This document shows positions 1-12,745 of a stretch of 64,000 bases of DNA, piece after piece. The first letter of the stretch is position 1; the number at the start of each line of letters is the position of its first letter. The translations under genes and the position numbers were made by a program. The stretch spans positions 30,513,167-30,577,166 of the forward strand of contig CM065695.1 of NCBI GenBank assembly GCA_017654935.2, read 5' to 3'. Source of the stretch: Phymorhynchus buccinoides. Its lineage: Eukaryota > Mollusca > Gastropoda > Neogastropoda > Raphitomidae. The notes below the pieces were generated by a model. That model saw only the letters and a program-made list of their open reading frames with translations. It was not told where the DNA came from and made no database searches.

Positions 1-208
1 CCTTTGCTTGCTGTCATCTACTATCTGTCTGCCTTTCCGGTCCATTCACCTGCCTTTTTTCAATAAACACTTTCAAAAAGATTTCCTCCATCCGAAGTCG
101 AACATGCTGGGCCTAATTATTTCTGACTTAGGTGCATAACGGCAGCATGATGCATCTGTGATCATAATTGACAGGAAACTGTCTGAGCGATCGAAGAAGA
201 AAAAGAAG
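1..208 (+). repeat. Family A interspersed repeat (5'-truncated by window edge)
   Basis: Matches 7574-7893 and, inverted, 11392-11717 and 53752-54062. Ends CAGGAAACTGTCTGAGCGAT followed by a GAA-rich tail, as in retroposed short elements. No tRNA-like head is visible. Confidence 0.75.
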
Positions 209-371
209 CCTATCAAAAGATTCCCGATATGTAGTAACACTCTTCTTACCACAAACCTGCCTTTGACTGTCACTGTTTTAACATACAATATTTCCTATTT
301 ATCCCTAAAAAATAATTTATCAAATAATGTTGCGTTTGATGATCTCCTTTCCCAATTTCACAGCCCCCTTA

Positions 372-530
372 TCTGTGTGTGTGTGTGTGTGTGTGGGTGT
401 GGGTGCGTGCGTGCGTGCGTGCGTGCGTGCTGGCTGGCTGTCTGTCTGTGTGTGTGCGCGCGTGTGTAGGTGTGTGTAGGTATGTGCATATGTGTGTGCC
501 AATGTGTCTGTGTGTGTGTGTGCGCGTAAC
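372..530 (+). repeat. Compound (TG)n / (TGCG)n microsatellite
   Basis: Alternating purine-pyrimidine tract with TGTG, TGCG and TGGC segments. Confidence 0.9.
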
Positions 531-540
531 TGCACGACTA

Positions 541-920
541 CATGCGAACAGGTATGATATCTAAGCATTATGAATTTATACTTAGTGAGAGAGCACATGT
601 TGGCCACCTAACTTCCATGTGACATTAAAATAGTCACGATGAACATTTCCTTGGGTGGAAATATATACAGGTAATCTTTCATTGATCTCCAGCATGTGAC
701 ACACATTAGCCTATTCTGATGGCTTGGGAGTGGCCGCCAAAGCTAAACAACACTGGCAGCGATCTGGGTCAAGTTCATCAGATAGCAGCTCAGGCATATA
801 CAGGAGCTTTTGCCTCAATCAATCTCATTAGTTGCTCCAGCGCTTTTTGTTGTTTTTAGTCAGAACTTTTAGTGTTCAAACAATGTGCCCGTTACTGCTA
901 AGCAAAGGAAACTGATCATG
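541..920. other. No recognised feature
   Basis: Unique-looking AT-rich sequence; no gene, RNA or repeat boundary seen. Confidence 0.4.
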
Positions 921-924
921 AGGT

Positions 925-1050
925 AGACATGTATCACACGTGTTTTGATAAATTGAAATGTTTGAGCACATGAGGTCTATCACTATGTATCACATGTGTT
1001 TTGATAAATTGAAATGTTTGAGCACATGAGGTCTATGTATCACACATGTT
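925..1050 (+). repeat. Short tandem duplication, about 2.3 copies
   Basis: TGTATCACACGTGTTTTGAT...GAGCACATGAGGTCTAT is repeated in direct orientation, with a third partial copy at 1035-1050. Confidence 0.85.
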
Positions 1051-1306
1051 TTTCCTTCTTCTTCTTCTTCCAATTACTGGACAGGGCCCTATCGCGGGCG
1101 TTTGAAGTCCAACTAACTGGTCACATTAGGCAGGCGGCATTAAAGCAGGATTTTAAAACAGTGCAGTAAATCAGGGAACTAGGGGCCATAGATCAAAACA
1201 GTGGTAAATGAAGGGCTGGAGCTGTGCCGGTCGGGGTTCGACCCTGGAGGCCGCTACGGTAGCCGGATTGGTCCTGCCTAGATACTGCGAAAGGTCTGTG
1301 GTCCTT

Positions 1307-1494
1307 CTCTGCACGCAACATGTGTGGCCTTACTGTCACACATGCCCCCTATTCCTCTGCATGCATCATGTGGGGCCAGAGTTTCCACGGCTGATCCGGG
1401 GGGACTTAACGGTCGTGCATGACACACTCTGCATACATCATGCGGGGCCCGGGTGTCTCCGGCTAGACCGGGGCATTTGACGGTCGTGTATGAC
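1307..1494 (+). repeat. Imperfect tandem repeat of about 70 bp, 2.5 copies
   Basis: CTCTGCATGCATCATGTGGG and CTCTGCATACATCATGCGGG start successive units that both end near GGTCGTG(C/T)ATGAC. An earlier diverged unit starts at 1307. Unlike its surroundings it is GC-rich. Confidence 0.6.
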
Positions 1495-1516
1495 TTTTAT
1501 CTCGTCTTTCCCTCAC

Positions 1517-1517
<1 letters not shown>

Positions 1518-1563
<46 letters not shown>
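1518..1563 (+). repeat. Poly-C tract, 46 bp
   Basis: Uninterrupted C run; length may be an assembly estimate. Confidence 0.95.
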
Positions 1564-1566
<3 letters not shown>

Positions 1567-1764
1567 TGATTTCCTTAAAGTTATAAATCTATTTTATAAA
1601 ATTATTATCCTTTACATACAGCAAACGGAGTATCAAATACTTAAATTATTCCTGACTATCTTGGCTCTATCTTTCCCCCATAATAATATTTCATCCTATC
1701 TCACTATCTACCCTATCTTTGCTGAACTTATTTTCTTTCTTTTTTCGTACTGCCCCCCTAAAGT

Positions 1765-1822
1765 GCAGCAGAATCTTCAGCGTGTTGAAGTTGGCTGCCT
1801 AAGGCGAAGAAGAGAAGAGTAA
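1765..1822 (-). repeat. Unexpanded relative of the 24.3-kb minisatellite unit
   Basis: On the minus strand reads CTTCGCCTTAGGCAGCCAAC, then TTCAACACGCTGAAGATTCT, matching the start of the array at 24272. Confidence 0.6.
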
Positions 1823-1923
1823 CTGCACTAAAAGTCTTGCGTTAAAACTATTTACATTTCTGAATAAATCAATTTTGGGCATCAGCAGGATAGGTGTGAT
1901 AATGTACATGAGGGTGGAAAGTA

Positions 1924-2189
1924 CAGGGGAACCTCCCTTTAAAGACCTTGAAAAATCATCCAAAATAAGGTCTTAAGAGGGAGGGAGTTGCATAAGGGAG
2001 GTAATTGTATTACTTATAAAGAAGAGCAATGTCTCAAAGAAATAGGTCTTAAATAAAAGATTTGGTGTGACGTTCGGAGTTACTTCCCATCACTTGGTAC
2101 GCATGATCGATTCTCGGTTCGATTGATCAGAGTGAGAGGGTGTGGGAGGGAGTCTTGATAAGGGGGGACATATAAGGGAGGTTCCACTG
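1924..2189 (+). mobile_element. Family F pogo/Tigger-like MITE
   Basis: Starts CAGGGGAACCTCCC, ends GGGAGGTTCCACTG, flanked by TA on both sides. The interior ATCATCCAAAAT and GCAATGTCTCAAAGAA match the copy at 8680. It carries an extra 70-80 bp relative to that copy. Termini of the CAGTnnAACCTC type with TA duplication are typical of pogo/Tigger (Tc1/mariner superfamily). Confidence 0.75.
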
Positions 2190-2191
2190 TA

Positions 2192-2764
2192 TCTGAATTA
2201 TCTAGATATCTATCTAGCCATATCTATACATGTGAATTTGCATAGGTTTGTGCATTAATAATTTGCGTGCATATGCAAATGAGCTTATTTGCAAAACTAG
2301 ATCCTTTTTTCCAGTCAACAACAAAAACAAAAAACCTAACTCCCGAATTTCTCAATCTCACATCATGGTCGTAATGTAACAGGCTCTCCCCAAGCATGAA
2401 TACATGTATTATTTTAAAATCATGTTTCATCAGACAGTGTGCATTGAGAAAACCCTTTGAAGTTACTAACTGCTTTCATACTGTCAATTGGACCCCCCGG
2501 GCAGAATTAAACACACAGCACACAAAACCCCATCAACTTCTTTTGGGTTACTTATTCTCCCCTGCCCTTTCCTTTGCTTCTCATCCGGATCCCCCAACCT
2601 TTTAACACTTTCCACTCCTTTAAAACTTCAACTTTAATACATATCCGCTATAGATTCAACACTACCTCTACAATGAAAAGCTGCTAACCTTGTCCGTCCA
2701 CGTCTCACAAACACAATAGACTCAGCTTTATGCCTGGGGGCGAAACTTTTGTCATATATAAACA
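2192..2764. other. No recognised feature
   Basis: AT-rich sequence without a supported gene or repeat. Confidence 0.35.
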
Positions 2765-2960
2765 GCTCCTCCTCCTCCTCCTCCCTCCCTCCCCCCCTAC
2801 ACTACACTTTTACTTTCTCTCCCTGTCCCAAAACCCCACCCCCTTTTTTGCCTGCCCATCCCACCCACCCCCACCCCCTCTCTCTCTCTGTCTGTCTCTC
2901 TGACTTAACTATTACCCCCACCCTCTCTCTCTCTGTCTGTCTCTGCCTCTCTGACTTTAA
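2765..2960 (+). repeat. C/CT-rich low-complexity region
   Basis: CTCCTC and CCCACC runs, then two copies of CCCACCCTCTCTCTCTCTGT-like sequence. Confidence 0.7.
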
Positions 2961-2993
2961 CTATTGCTATAATGAAGAATGAGGCAGCACATA

Positions 2994-3170
2994 CAGTAAA
3001 AATCGCTTAAGTCAAAATTGAAGGAACTGAAATTTTATTTTGAGATAGCCAATATTTTGAGTTAAAAAGACTTTTCAACATAAGATATTATTACACTGGG
3101 ACCCAAAAAGTATTGTGAGTTACCCAGAGGTTTTGAGTTATCCGTTTTTGAGTTATCAGTTCTCCATTGT
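2994..3170 (+). mobile_element. Family G TA-flanked MITE
   Basis: Starts CAGTAAAAATCGCTTAAGTC and ends TTTTTGAGTTATCAGTTCTC then CATTGTA. A second copy lies at 12350-12489. The inverted ends share TAACTCAAAA. Confidence 0.6.
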
Positions 3171-4289
3171 ATAGCATGTGCATATATGTTCCCTTTTTTA
3201 TGTGTACCTAAGAAATGTGTTTGTTTGTAAAATGCCTTCAGCATAGGACTATGGGCTAATGGGTAAATAAACTTTCGCATTCTCTCCCTCTCCCACACAC
3301 TCTCTCTCTCCCTCTCTCACTGACGTCATATGGACGTCATTAATTGTACCCAAGGAGCTATGTTTAGCAGTTTCGGTTCATTGCTCCCTGCACGGATGTG
3401 TACACATTCTCATGACTTTTTCACAGTCTTCTTTTAATATTCTGTAATGTATTCCCGTCTGCTCTGAATTTAGCCAACAGATATTTTATTTGCTTACATG
3501 GGTAACTCTCCTGAAAACTGGGTCATTGTGACCTATCCTATTTATTAAACAATAAAAAATCAAATAAAACAATGAGATATCATTCATTTGTGTATTTCAG
3601 CTCTAAATAGTTGTAAGAATCATATAAAATGTTTCTTTTAGCTGTGCATGTACCAAAGTGTGTTTAATAAACAATTTTGTCTTACAAAATGGGCATTTTG
3701 GGTGCTTAGTTTTGTGACATGCCCAACAGTCTTGCATAAGGTTTCTATTTTTTCAGAAACCACAAAAGATTCTGCACACATATGCATGCACACTCAAGAT
3801 GAATAGTAGTCCTTCCTTTATAGTAACAATTTTGTGGATTTTATCAAAAAGGGTGTTTTAAAATAACATTTTAAATATCAGGTAGCACTGACAACATGTG
3901 GTGTCCTCAAATATAATTTAAAAAATAATGCAGATTTTCTTTGCCTCAACAATCTTTAAGACCCATTTTTTTCTTATTTAGTTATCAAAAAACATATTTT
4001 TGACAGTGTATGTGCATGAACAGTAAATATAATTGTTAAATAGATTTTTTACAAAAAATTTTAAATCTTTGGTCATTGTGGTGTCCACAAAATGTGTTGT
4101 CAACAAAATGTGTTGTCAACATAATTAAAAAATTTCACCTAGGGACTTCTTCTGCCCAAGTAAAAAAATTACTACTTTCAAACAACTACTAAAGATCATT
4201 ATTCATACAAAGCTTCAAATGTGTGGGATGCTTTGATTGGTCAAGAGAGCACAAAAACAGTATGGTGTCCACCCCTAAAAGGCAATGAT

Positions 4290-6041
4290 GTTGTCAGCGC
4301 TACCTGGCCACTGACTGGGCCTTCTATGTGTAGAATAGCTGGTTCAGAGTTAAGTTCTTAACCATAAGGCCAAATTTGCCAATACAATACACATTTATGC
4401 TCGTAGCAGACATATCTTTCAATTCACAAAAATTTAATTCATACAATTTTCTTTTAGTGGATGGATGACAATGGCGTCCTTGTTGTTGTCTGTGTTGCCC
4501 ACAATTTGTTTCTCAAATTTAAATCTTATTCTCTTTTTTCTATCATTGGATGCATATAAAAGTCTTCATTTCAAAGTAATCTGTAAGTTAAAAGTGATAA
4601 ATGCACCGTAAAGTCTGTTTAAGTAGGTGAAATCATGTAATGATAATGGAGGACACCATGTTGTCAGCGCTACCCAGAAATTATTTTTGTTATTAAGCTC
4701 TTTATATTTTACTTTTTTTTCTATCATTGAAAACATATGTTTTCATTTCAAGGTAATGTGTAAGTTAAAAGTGATAAATGCACCATAAAGTCTGTTTAAG
4801 TAGGTAAAATTATGTAATGTAGGACACCATGTTGTCAGCGCTACCAGTTGGCGTCCCTGTTGTCAGCGCTATCCAGAATTTTTTATTTTTTATTAAGCTC
4901 TTTATATTGTAAACTACCGTATCTATGGGTTATTCCTGGTGGTAATGAAACTATTCTAACACATCCGCTATGAAAAATTGTCATTTTGAGTGGTGAGACA
5001 TTATATACTGGTCTCCAAAATTTAAGGGCCGGAAGAATGATCTTCTCTCTTCTGTCTTGGAGGCATGCTTATTGAGAGCTCTGGTTGCCGCCCTTAAATA
5101 CACATTCGTGTCTAACTTTTGCTCAGCAGTGTTCACTACAGTCATGCCTTGCACGTGCAATAGGCAAGAAACCTGCATCAGCCCTGATTCTTCAGCGAAA
5201 AGAGACCAAGCTTTCGTGAAATTCTCGTGAATTTGCCACATTTTAAGCGTACCTGAAAACGCTGTTGCTGTACTGCAATGTCTGCAAAACTGGTTCAGGC
5301 ACGTGCAACAGGAAGGAAAGTTATTGAGTAGCCTAAGTTTTGCCATTTTCTTCATTGTTGTCTTAGTGTACAATAAATAGATATCAAACTACTGAAAACA
5401 GAAGCCGGCCCTTAACTTTTGGAGACCAGTATATAACAACATTTTGATATGAACCATGGTAATGTGCATAGATGACACAAACCAACACTAGTATTTAAAC
5501 ACATTTCTTTTGTATTATTGTGCAAATGAAACCATTTGTAAGTCTTTATTTCAAGAAAGTCTGCCATGTTAAAGTGATAAATGCACCATAAAGTCTATTC
5601 AAGTGGGTAAAATTATATAATGGATGACACCATGTTGTCAGCGCTACCAGATGGTGTCCCTGTTGTCAGCGCTACCCAGAAATTAAATTTTTAAAATTTA
5701 ACTCTTATTTTTTTGTCTTATTTTTTATTTTTTTAATTGTCAAATTAATGGAATATCAGAGATAATAATGAAACTATTCTAACACATTTGAAATAAAATA
5801 AATGGCATTTTGAATGGCACGCCATTATATAACAAAAAATACAAAAATCAATTATGGTAAGATCCAAAGACGGTATAAACCAACACCAATATTAAACTTT
5901 TTTTTTTAAATGTTTTTAATGAAATCATTCATAACTCTTTATTTCAAGACAGTCTGTTATTCTAAAGAGATAAATGCATCATAAAGTTTATTTAAGTTGA
6001 TGAAATTATGTAATGAAGGACACCGTGTTGTCAGCGCTACC
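4290..6041 (+). repeat. Iterated GTTGTCAGCGCTACC motifs inside the 2.7-kb element
   Basis: Copies at 4290, 4660, 4831, 4859 (one mismatch), 5634, 5662 and 6027, often preceded by GGACACCATG or GGTGTCC. An inverted variant is at 3882-3896. Between them AAAGTGATAAATGCACCATA and similar blocks recur (4590, 4765, 5570, 5965). The motif is strikingly better conserved than its surroundings. Confidence 0.85.
5006..5431. mobile_element. 426-bp TA-flanked DNA transposon nested in the 2.7-kb element
   Basis: Ends TACTGGTCTCCAAAATTTAA and GGAGACCAGTA are inverted copies extending to GGGCCGG. TA is duplicated on each side. The homologous unit at 5814-5836 (CATTATATAACAA) shows the empty site, which proves the boundaries. 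A minus-strand frame of 130 codons inside has no recognised homology. Confidence 0.85.
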
Positions 6042-6299
6042 AGCTCTGGACGCATATAAATAAAGTCATAAAACCCAGCAACGATAGCCTTGACTGATTT
6101 TGTTTTCATTTCATAAGAAATTGATTCATAAAGCTACTATGCATGCATTTTCTGTTCAATTTGCCTAATTTTATTTTTTGGCTTCTATGTCACATATTGG
6201 ACCAGTTTTCAGGAGAGACCCACATGTATATTCACGCAGTTTTCATTTAATAATCTAATGTATTCCCATTTGCTCTGAACTTGCCCAACAGCCATTCTC

Positions 6300-6420
6300 T
6301 TTGCATAAACACACACTCACTCACTCACTCATTCACACACACACACACATACACATATATAATACTCTCTTTCTCTTTCTCTCCCTCTCTCTCTCTCTCA
6401 CACACACACACATACATAAA
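6300..6420 (+). repeat. CACACT / CA / CT low-complexity stretch
   Basis: ACTC, CA and CT runs. Confidence 0.8.
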
Positions 6421-6521
6421 AACTGCATATGTTTCTTTAAAAAAATCTTTTGTTTATCAACATTGTTACAGAGACCAGAAACCTAAACATTAAACTATTT
6501 GTGACTTTGACTCTCTGTCTC

Positions 6522-6554
<33 letters not shown>

Positions 6555-6565
6555 CAGAGAGAGAG

Positions 6566-7514
<949 letters not shown>

Positions 7515-7571
<57 letters not shown>
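7515..7571 (+). repeat. Poly-C tract, 57 bp
   Basis: Uninterrupted C run directly before a family A copy. Confidence 0.95.
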
Positions 7572-7573
7572 AC

Positions 7574-7893
7574 CCCCTGGGATACCGGGGGTCTTTTGCG
7601 TAAATAGTTCCCCCACCTTCTGGAAGTTCTGTGCTTGTAACTTCCTCTAATCTGTCACTCTTTGACTCTGCCTTTTCCCTTTGCTTACTGTCATCTGCTA
7701 TCTTTCTAGTTTCTGCCTTACTTACCGGTCCATTCTCCAGCCTTTTTTCTCAAACACTTTCAAAAACATTTCCTCCAGCCGAAGTCAGACTTGCTGGGCC
7801 TAGTTATTTCTTACTTAGGCGCATAACGGCAGCATGACGCATCTGCGCTCATAATTGACAGGAAACTGTCTGAGCGATCAAAGAAGAAGAAAT
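7574..7893 (+). repeat. Family A interspersed repeat, near full length
   Basis: Starts GGGATACCGGGGGTCTTTTG, contains CCTTCTGGAAGTTCTGTGCT and ends GAAACTGTCTGAGCGATC with a GAAGAAGAA tail. Best reference copy in the window. Confidence 0.8.
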
Positions 7894-8533
7894 ACAGGCA
7901 CTTGAGATGTGAGAGGGTATGTTATATATCTTGCTGTTTCTTATTTTGCAAGCCTCCGACGGGAGCTGCATGCAAGACATGCATGGCTTTATTATGTGCT
8001 TTTTTTTCTTCAAAATACCTCAATTCATTGCCTTTTTTTTCAACTTTGTATCCCCTTTTCCTCAATTTTTCCCTTCTTGCTCACAGTTTATCACAACATA
8101 GGACATTTACTTGATAATTAAAGGCCAGTGTTTCCACATCTTTTAATAAAAGATTTCATGTGTCCCTTTCTCTAAGTGTAAGCTGACCAGCGTAATAACA
8201 GTGACATGTTAGGCCTACAGAGACATAATGACCGGTCAACTGTCATTTTGTCTTCCGCCCCGTCTCTGTCTGTTGGGCTAATCCTCTGCCCTGCCTATAC
8301 CTCTCATTAATCTGGGTGGCAAGTTAGTCTCACACACGCAGCGAACTTTACACCGTGCTATTAAGCACGCTCTCTACACCGCCGTTTAGCAAAACTGGCA
8401 CGGGACAACAGTGACACTCTACCAGAAAATGAATGAAAAGTCTCATCCATTCTTCATGCTGGGTTTAGTAAACAAACAAGACAACATAATAAAGTATCTA
8501 AAACTACAATGTTCTTTAGAATACAGACGTTTT

Positions 8534-8654
8534 ATATTTTGTGTGGTTCTTCTCAGAGTCCATAAAAACAAAACAACAAGTAGAAAGATATTCTTTTCTA
8601 CTTTTTGTTTTGTTTTTATGGACTCTAACTCTAAGTAAGAACCACACAAAATAT
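8534..8654. repeat. Foldback element, 121 bp
   Basis: ATATTTTGTGTGGTTCT is mirrored by AGAACCACACAAAATAT, and GTCCATAAAAACAAAAC by GTTTTGTTTTTATGGAC; a strong hairpin. Confidence 0.85.
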
Positions 8655-8679
8655 GAACAAACCAGAGTCAGAAAGTATA

Positions 8680-8862
8680 CAGTGGAACCTCCCTTATATG
8701 ACTTTCAAAAATCATCCAAAATGAGGTCTTATAAGGGAGGGGTCTTATATTTTATAATGGAGGTAGTGTTAATCCTTACAAAGAAAGGCAATGTCTCAGA
8801 GAAGCAGGTCTTATGTGGGAGGGAATCTTATAATACGAGGTCTTATAAGGGAGGTTCCACTG
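8680..8862 (+). mobile_element. Family F pogo/Tigger-like MITE, intact
   Basis: CAGTGGAACCTCCCTTATAT to ATAAGGGAGGTTCCACTG, TA on both sides. This is the reference copy for the family; its core seeded the 75-bp array at 22518. Confidence 0.8.
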
Positions 8863-9447
8863 TATTTGCTCAAACAGACATTATAGTTTTAAGTGATATA
8901 AAGATTGAAGCGATAAAAGAATACCCGATTCAGCCCAAGCTGCAACACAAAAGTGATTTCAAATTTTTCATAAAATATTTATTCATTTATTTTGTATTGA
9001 TTTAAATACCAAACACAGGAACTGACAAAGGAGAAATCAAGAGGCCACGGGGCCTAGTTGTCCTGTATTTTCCTGCCCTGACCTGGCATAAGACAGACCC
9101 TTTTGAGTTAAGAAAAACAATGCTCAATGGGTCAGCACTGCAGTGTGATTCAGATGACGAAAAAGACAGTAATCAACAAGAGTACAAATTAAAGCCAGCA
9201 CTTTTCTTTAATTGTGGGCTTCTTTCTTTCCCATGAACTTTGTACCATGTTGTAACCAGTTCAATATTACAGGGCAGTAATTTTGTTCCTCTAGCGCCTA
9301 GATGCTGTTTCAGCCTTCCTCTTCCTTCCGACAGTTCCAGCATAGTAATTGCATAGAAATAGAACAGAATTGAAGAGATTTTTTTTAAGGTTTTCTTTAG
9401 TCTAGCCATGGCAGGCAAAGCAAGTACATAATGTATTCTGCTTTAAC

Positions 9448-9450
<3 letters not shown>
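8863..9450. other. No recognised feature
   Basis: AT-rich; a phrase at 9040-9080 (GGCCACGGGGCCTAGTTGTC) is GC-rich but has no assignable role. Confidence 0.35.

Positions 9451-9503
<53 letters not shown>
9451..9503 (+). repeat. (CA)n microsatellite
   Basis: Uninterrupted CA dinucleotide. Confidence 0.97.
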
Positions 9504-9507
<4 letters not shown>

Positions 9508-9886
9508 CTGACTGATGATACTACTAACAGCAATGATGACGATGATGATGATAATCATGATCATATCCAATTGTAATAAGATCGTGCTCTTTTTAGCATA
9601 GCATAAAAAATCACCCACTTTAATTGTTTAAATTAAAATAATCATCATTTATCATGAATATGAAAGATATTTCATGATCATTTGCAAACCAGCTCTATCC
9701 ACAATTGTTTTTAATTTTCTAATTTTTCTTTTTTTATAAATATGATTAAGATATGACATGAGAAGAGGCGTATCCTGGCCACACAAAAAACACCACATAT
9801 GCGCAATTTTTTTAATCTTTTTTTTAAACATGAATACATTGCCCAATCAATCAATCAATTAAATGCATTACTTATAATACCACTAC

Positions 9887-9890
<4 letters not shown>

Positions 9891-9969
<79 letters not shown>

Positions 9970-9976
9970 GTTTCTG

Positions 9977-10071
<95 letters not shown>

Positions 10072-10112
10072 CTCTCTCTCTCTCTCTGAGTCTCTCTCTC
10101 TCTCTCTGTGTT

Positions 10113-10159
<47 letters not shown>

Positions 10160-10177
10160 CTCTCTCTCTCTCTCTGA

Positions 10178-10259
<82 letters not shown>
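9891..10259 (+). repeat. Imperfect (CT)n array, 369 bp
   Basis: CT runs broken by TGTTTCTCTC and TCTGAGTCTC interruptions that themselves recur (10078, 10088, 10155, 10176), suggesting duplication of larger blocks. Confidence 0.95.
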
Positions 10260-10261
<2 letters not shown>

Positions 10262-10945
10262 AACGTCCTGAGAACACCCTACCTTCCACAATACCTTGCT
10301 AACTCTAATATTAGTACGATTAAGTCACCACAGACATAAAGTAAAACATTTGCATTTTTTCTAGTCTAACTCTCATTCCTTATCAACACTTTCCGAGCAA
10401 GAGATGTGAGGAAGGAAGTAACATTTTCATCTGAAGACAGTGTTATTATGGCAACAGATCTAACAACTGTTGTTATGGTGACAGCAACATCTCTAATGGC
10501 ATCTTCTTCTTTTTTCTCAAAATAAAAAGTAATAAGAATACACAATTTGAAATGTAATTGAACACGTCAAAAACAAACCTGTAATATAATTTATCTGAAC
10601 AGAATTTGTCAAAATAGCAGGTGGTGGATAACATTATAATCTTAATTCTTAGAATCAGGTCATTCAGGGGGTGAGGGAGATTAAAAGAGGAATGGGGGTA
10701 AGACGTGGAAGGGAAAAGAAAAAATAAAGATGATGGGTAAATTTTCCATTCAGGACCTTGAGGGAGGACCTCGCCCCTCAAGCTGGCTCCACGACAAAAG
10801 TAATTATTGTCGTCAGTAGGGGGCTAAGTAGGTAGTGTCCTGCAGATGTCAAAATGTCAAAATAGGCTTCACTGAACTCCACCAAGGTCACCCAGCAGCA
10901 GTGCAGTGTCTCCTCTGGTGTTTGCCTCCTGATGACCTAACATCC
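10260..10945. other. No recognised feature
   Basis: Mostly AT-rich unique sequence. Confidence 0.35.
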
Positions 10946-11180
10946 GATGGCATGGAGTCAAAAACGGACTATCTGTAGAAAGTCCATTGGCATAATCCAA
11001 CTTATTACGAAAACCAATAACTTGTATAAAAAAAAAAACACTGCTGAAATACAAAAAAGAAAAAAAAAACTTTTTATATTTCTGCAGTCATTGTTTGACA
11101 AAAGTTATTAGATTTTGTAATAAATCCAATAATACGTCAATGGACTATCTAAAGATAATCCGTTTTGACTCCAAGCCATC
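10946..11180. mobile_element. Family O inverted-repeat element
   Basis: Ends GATGGCATGGAGTCAAAA and TTTTGACTCCAAGCCATC are inverted, followed inward by ACGGACTATCT / AGATAATCCGT and a second pair GTCCATTGG / CAATGGAC. A copy lies at 47890-48110. Confidence 0.75.
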
Positions 11181-11189
11181 AAAATTTAT

Positions 11190-11345
11190 TGCATTCTCCC
11201 CCCCTTGAACTGCTGATTTCGGATTCTGCAATTTGACAAAAAAAAAAATGACAAACCAGGGTGTGGCTGCAAGTTGGGACTCCGAATGGGCAAAGTGGAA
11301 GCAATGCCACTATACAAACCAGAAGATGGGACAGCAACAACAACA
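11190..11345 (-). repeat. Family C interspersed repeat
   Basis: On the minus strand TTGCTGTCCCATCTTCTGG then GCAGCCACACCCTGG and ATCAGCAGTTCAAGG match 49068-49180. Confidence 0.65.
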
Positions 11346-11391
11346 AATTCCACTAAGGCTGCAAACAAAACTAATATTTTAGTAATAAAAA

Positions 11392-11717
11392 AGCTTCTTT
11401 TTCTTTTTCTTCAATTTCTCAGACAGTTTCCTGTCAATTATGAGTGCAGATGCCTAATGCTGTTGTTATGCACCTAACTACAAAATTAGTTAGGCCCAAC
11501 AAGTCCAACTTCGGCTGGAGGAAATCTTTTTGAAAGTGTTTCTTGAAAAAAGCCAGGAGAATGGACCGGTAAGGCAGAAAGATAGTAGATGACAGCAAGC
11601 AAAGGAAAAGGCAGAGTCAAAGAGAGTGACAGATTAGAGGAAGTTACAAGCACAGAACTTCCAGAAGGTGGGGGAACTATTTATACAAAAGACTCCCCTG
11701 GTATCCCCACGGGGGGA
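11392..11717 (-). repeat. Family A interspersed repeat, near full length
   Basis: Inverted copy of 7574-7893, from CTCAGACAGTTTCCTGTCAA to CCCCTGGTATCCCC. Confidence 0.8.
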
Positions 11718-12349
11718 TAAAGCTCATGGAAGATGAGGACAAAAGCTAACCAGTACACTAGCTGACCAGTTGGGGGTGAGAGTGGGGGTGGGTGGGTGGG
11801 GGCACATCCATTTCAAGCCCTATAAGTAAAACTGTATAATAGGTCCTCATTGTCAACATTTGAAAAAAAAAAATCCATTTTGCAGGGATTATGTGTACCT
11901 CTTATTTGTTACATTAATGCCTTCTTAATCAAAACATTTTCACCGAAATCAGTGAAGGTCATAACTTAATACTTGACTGTCAGTTATGAATCACCTGGTC
12001 CAGATGAAGTTGAGGCAAGGGTCAATTAATTTGTTCCTCAAGTTGGGCATATAGGAAAGGTTATCTCATGCATCAATTTCAATGATAGTGAAGGCACTTT
12101 TTAACTGAAGACACTTGTAAGTCTCTGTGACTAGAATATATAACAAATTATGTCAAATGCATCGCTGGCTGTTTTTGTTGTTGTTGTTGTTTTGAATTAA
12201 GACAGCAATTATTTTACTATGGAAAACTTACTGCAATAAAACTGATTTAATGTACTGCACTCAAAGCTTAAAAAGTAATATTTTGAAACTTACAGCTTAA
12301 GTGTTTTAATATACATTTATATGATGCCTAACACCTAATTTTAAACACA
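11718..12349. other. No recognised feature
   Basis: AT-rich sequence after a short GGTGGG-rich stretch at 11770-11805. Confidence 0.35.
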
Positions 12350-12489
12350 CAGTAAAAATCGCTTAGCTCAAAATTGAAGGGACTGCCCAATATTTGGAGT
12401 TAAAAAGACTTTTCAAAATAGATTATTATACTGGGACCCAAAAATTATTGCGAGTTATCCAGTGTTTTTGAGTTATCAGTTCTCTACTG
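12350..12489 (+). mobile_element. Family G TA-flanked-type MITE, second copy
   Basis: CAGTAAAAATCGCTTAGCTC to GAGTTATCAGTTCTCTACTG; interior TACTGGGACCCAAAAA as in 2994-3170. Confidence 0.6.
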
Positions 12490-12507
12490 TTGTTTTAAAA
12501 TAAACCA

Positions 12508-12745
12508 AGTATATACTCTCGTCACAGACTTATCTCTGTGAAATTCAGGTTGCTCCCACCTGGAGAGCGCATCGCCGCAAGCGCAGCACCACCCTTTTTT
12601 TTCTAGGGGGGGGGGGGGGATGATGGGGTTAAGGAGGGGGGTGGACTTGGGAAACCTAACTATCATTTGGTCATACCAGTCAGCGGGATTTCAACCTGCT
12701 CTTACCGACTTTTGACTGCCGTGGGATCTTTATGTGTAAAGCTTA
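12508..12745 (-). mobile_element. Family B SINE, 5'-truncated
   Basis: On the minus strand it carries CCCACGGCAGTCAAAAGTC and CTCTCCAGGTGGGAGCAACC, as in the full copy at 58510-58927; the tRNA-like head is missing. Confidence 0.65.

Larger units (their letters stand above)
3500..6221. mobile_element. 2.7-kb non-autonomous DNA transposon with ACAT target duplication
   Basis: Left end GGGTAACTCTCCTGAAAACT, right end AGTTTTCAGGAGAGACCC: inverted termini sharing CTCTCCTGAAAACTGG. ACAT lies on both sides (3496-3499 and 6222-6225). The interior is non-coding and built from diverged repeats of about 390 bp carrying GTTGTCAGCGCTACC. A 4-bp duplication fits Sola or similar superfamilies, but no transposase is visible, so the class is open. 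Confidence 0.7.

Noticed and set aside
4981..5373. 130-codon minus-strand frame as a gene
   Set aside because: Lies wholly within a 426-bp TA-flanked element and shows no recognisable domain.
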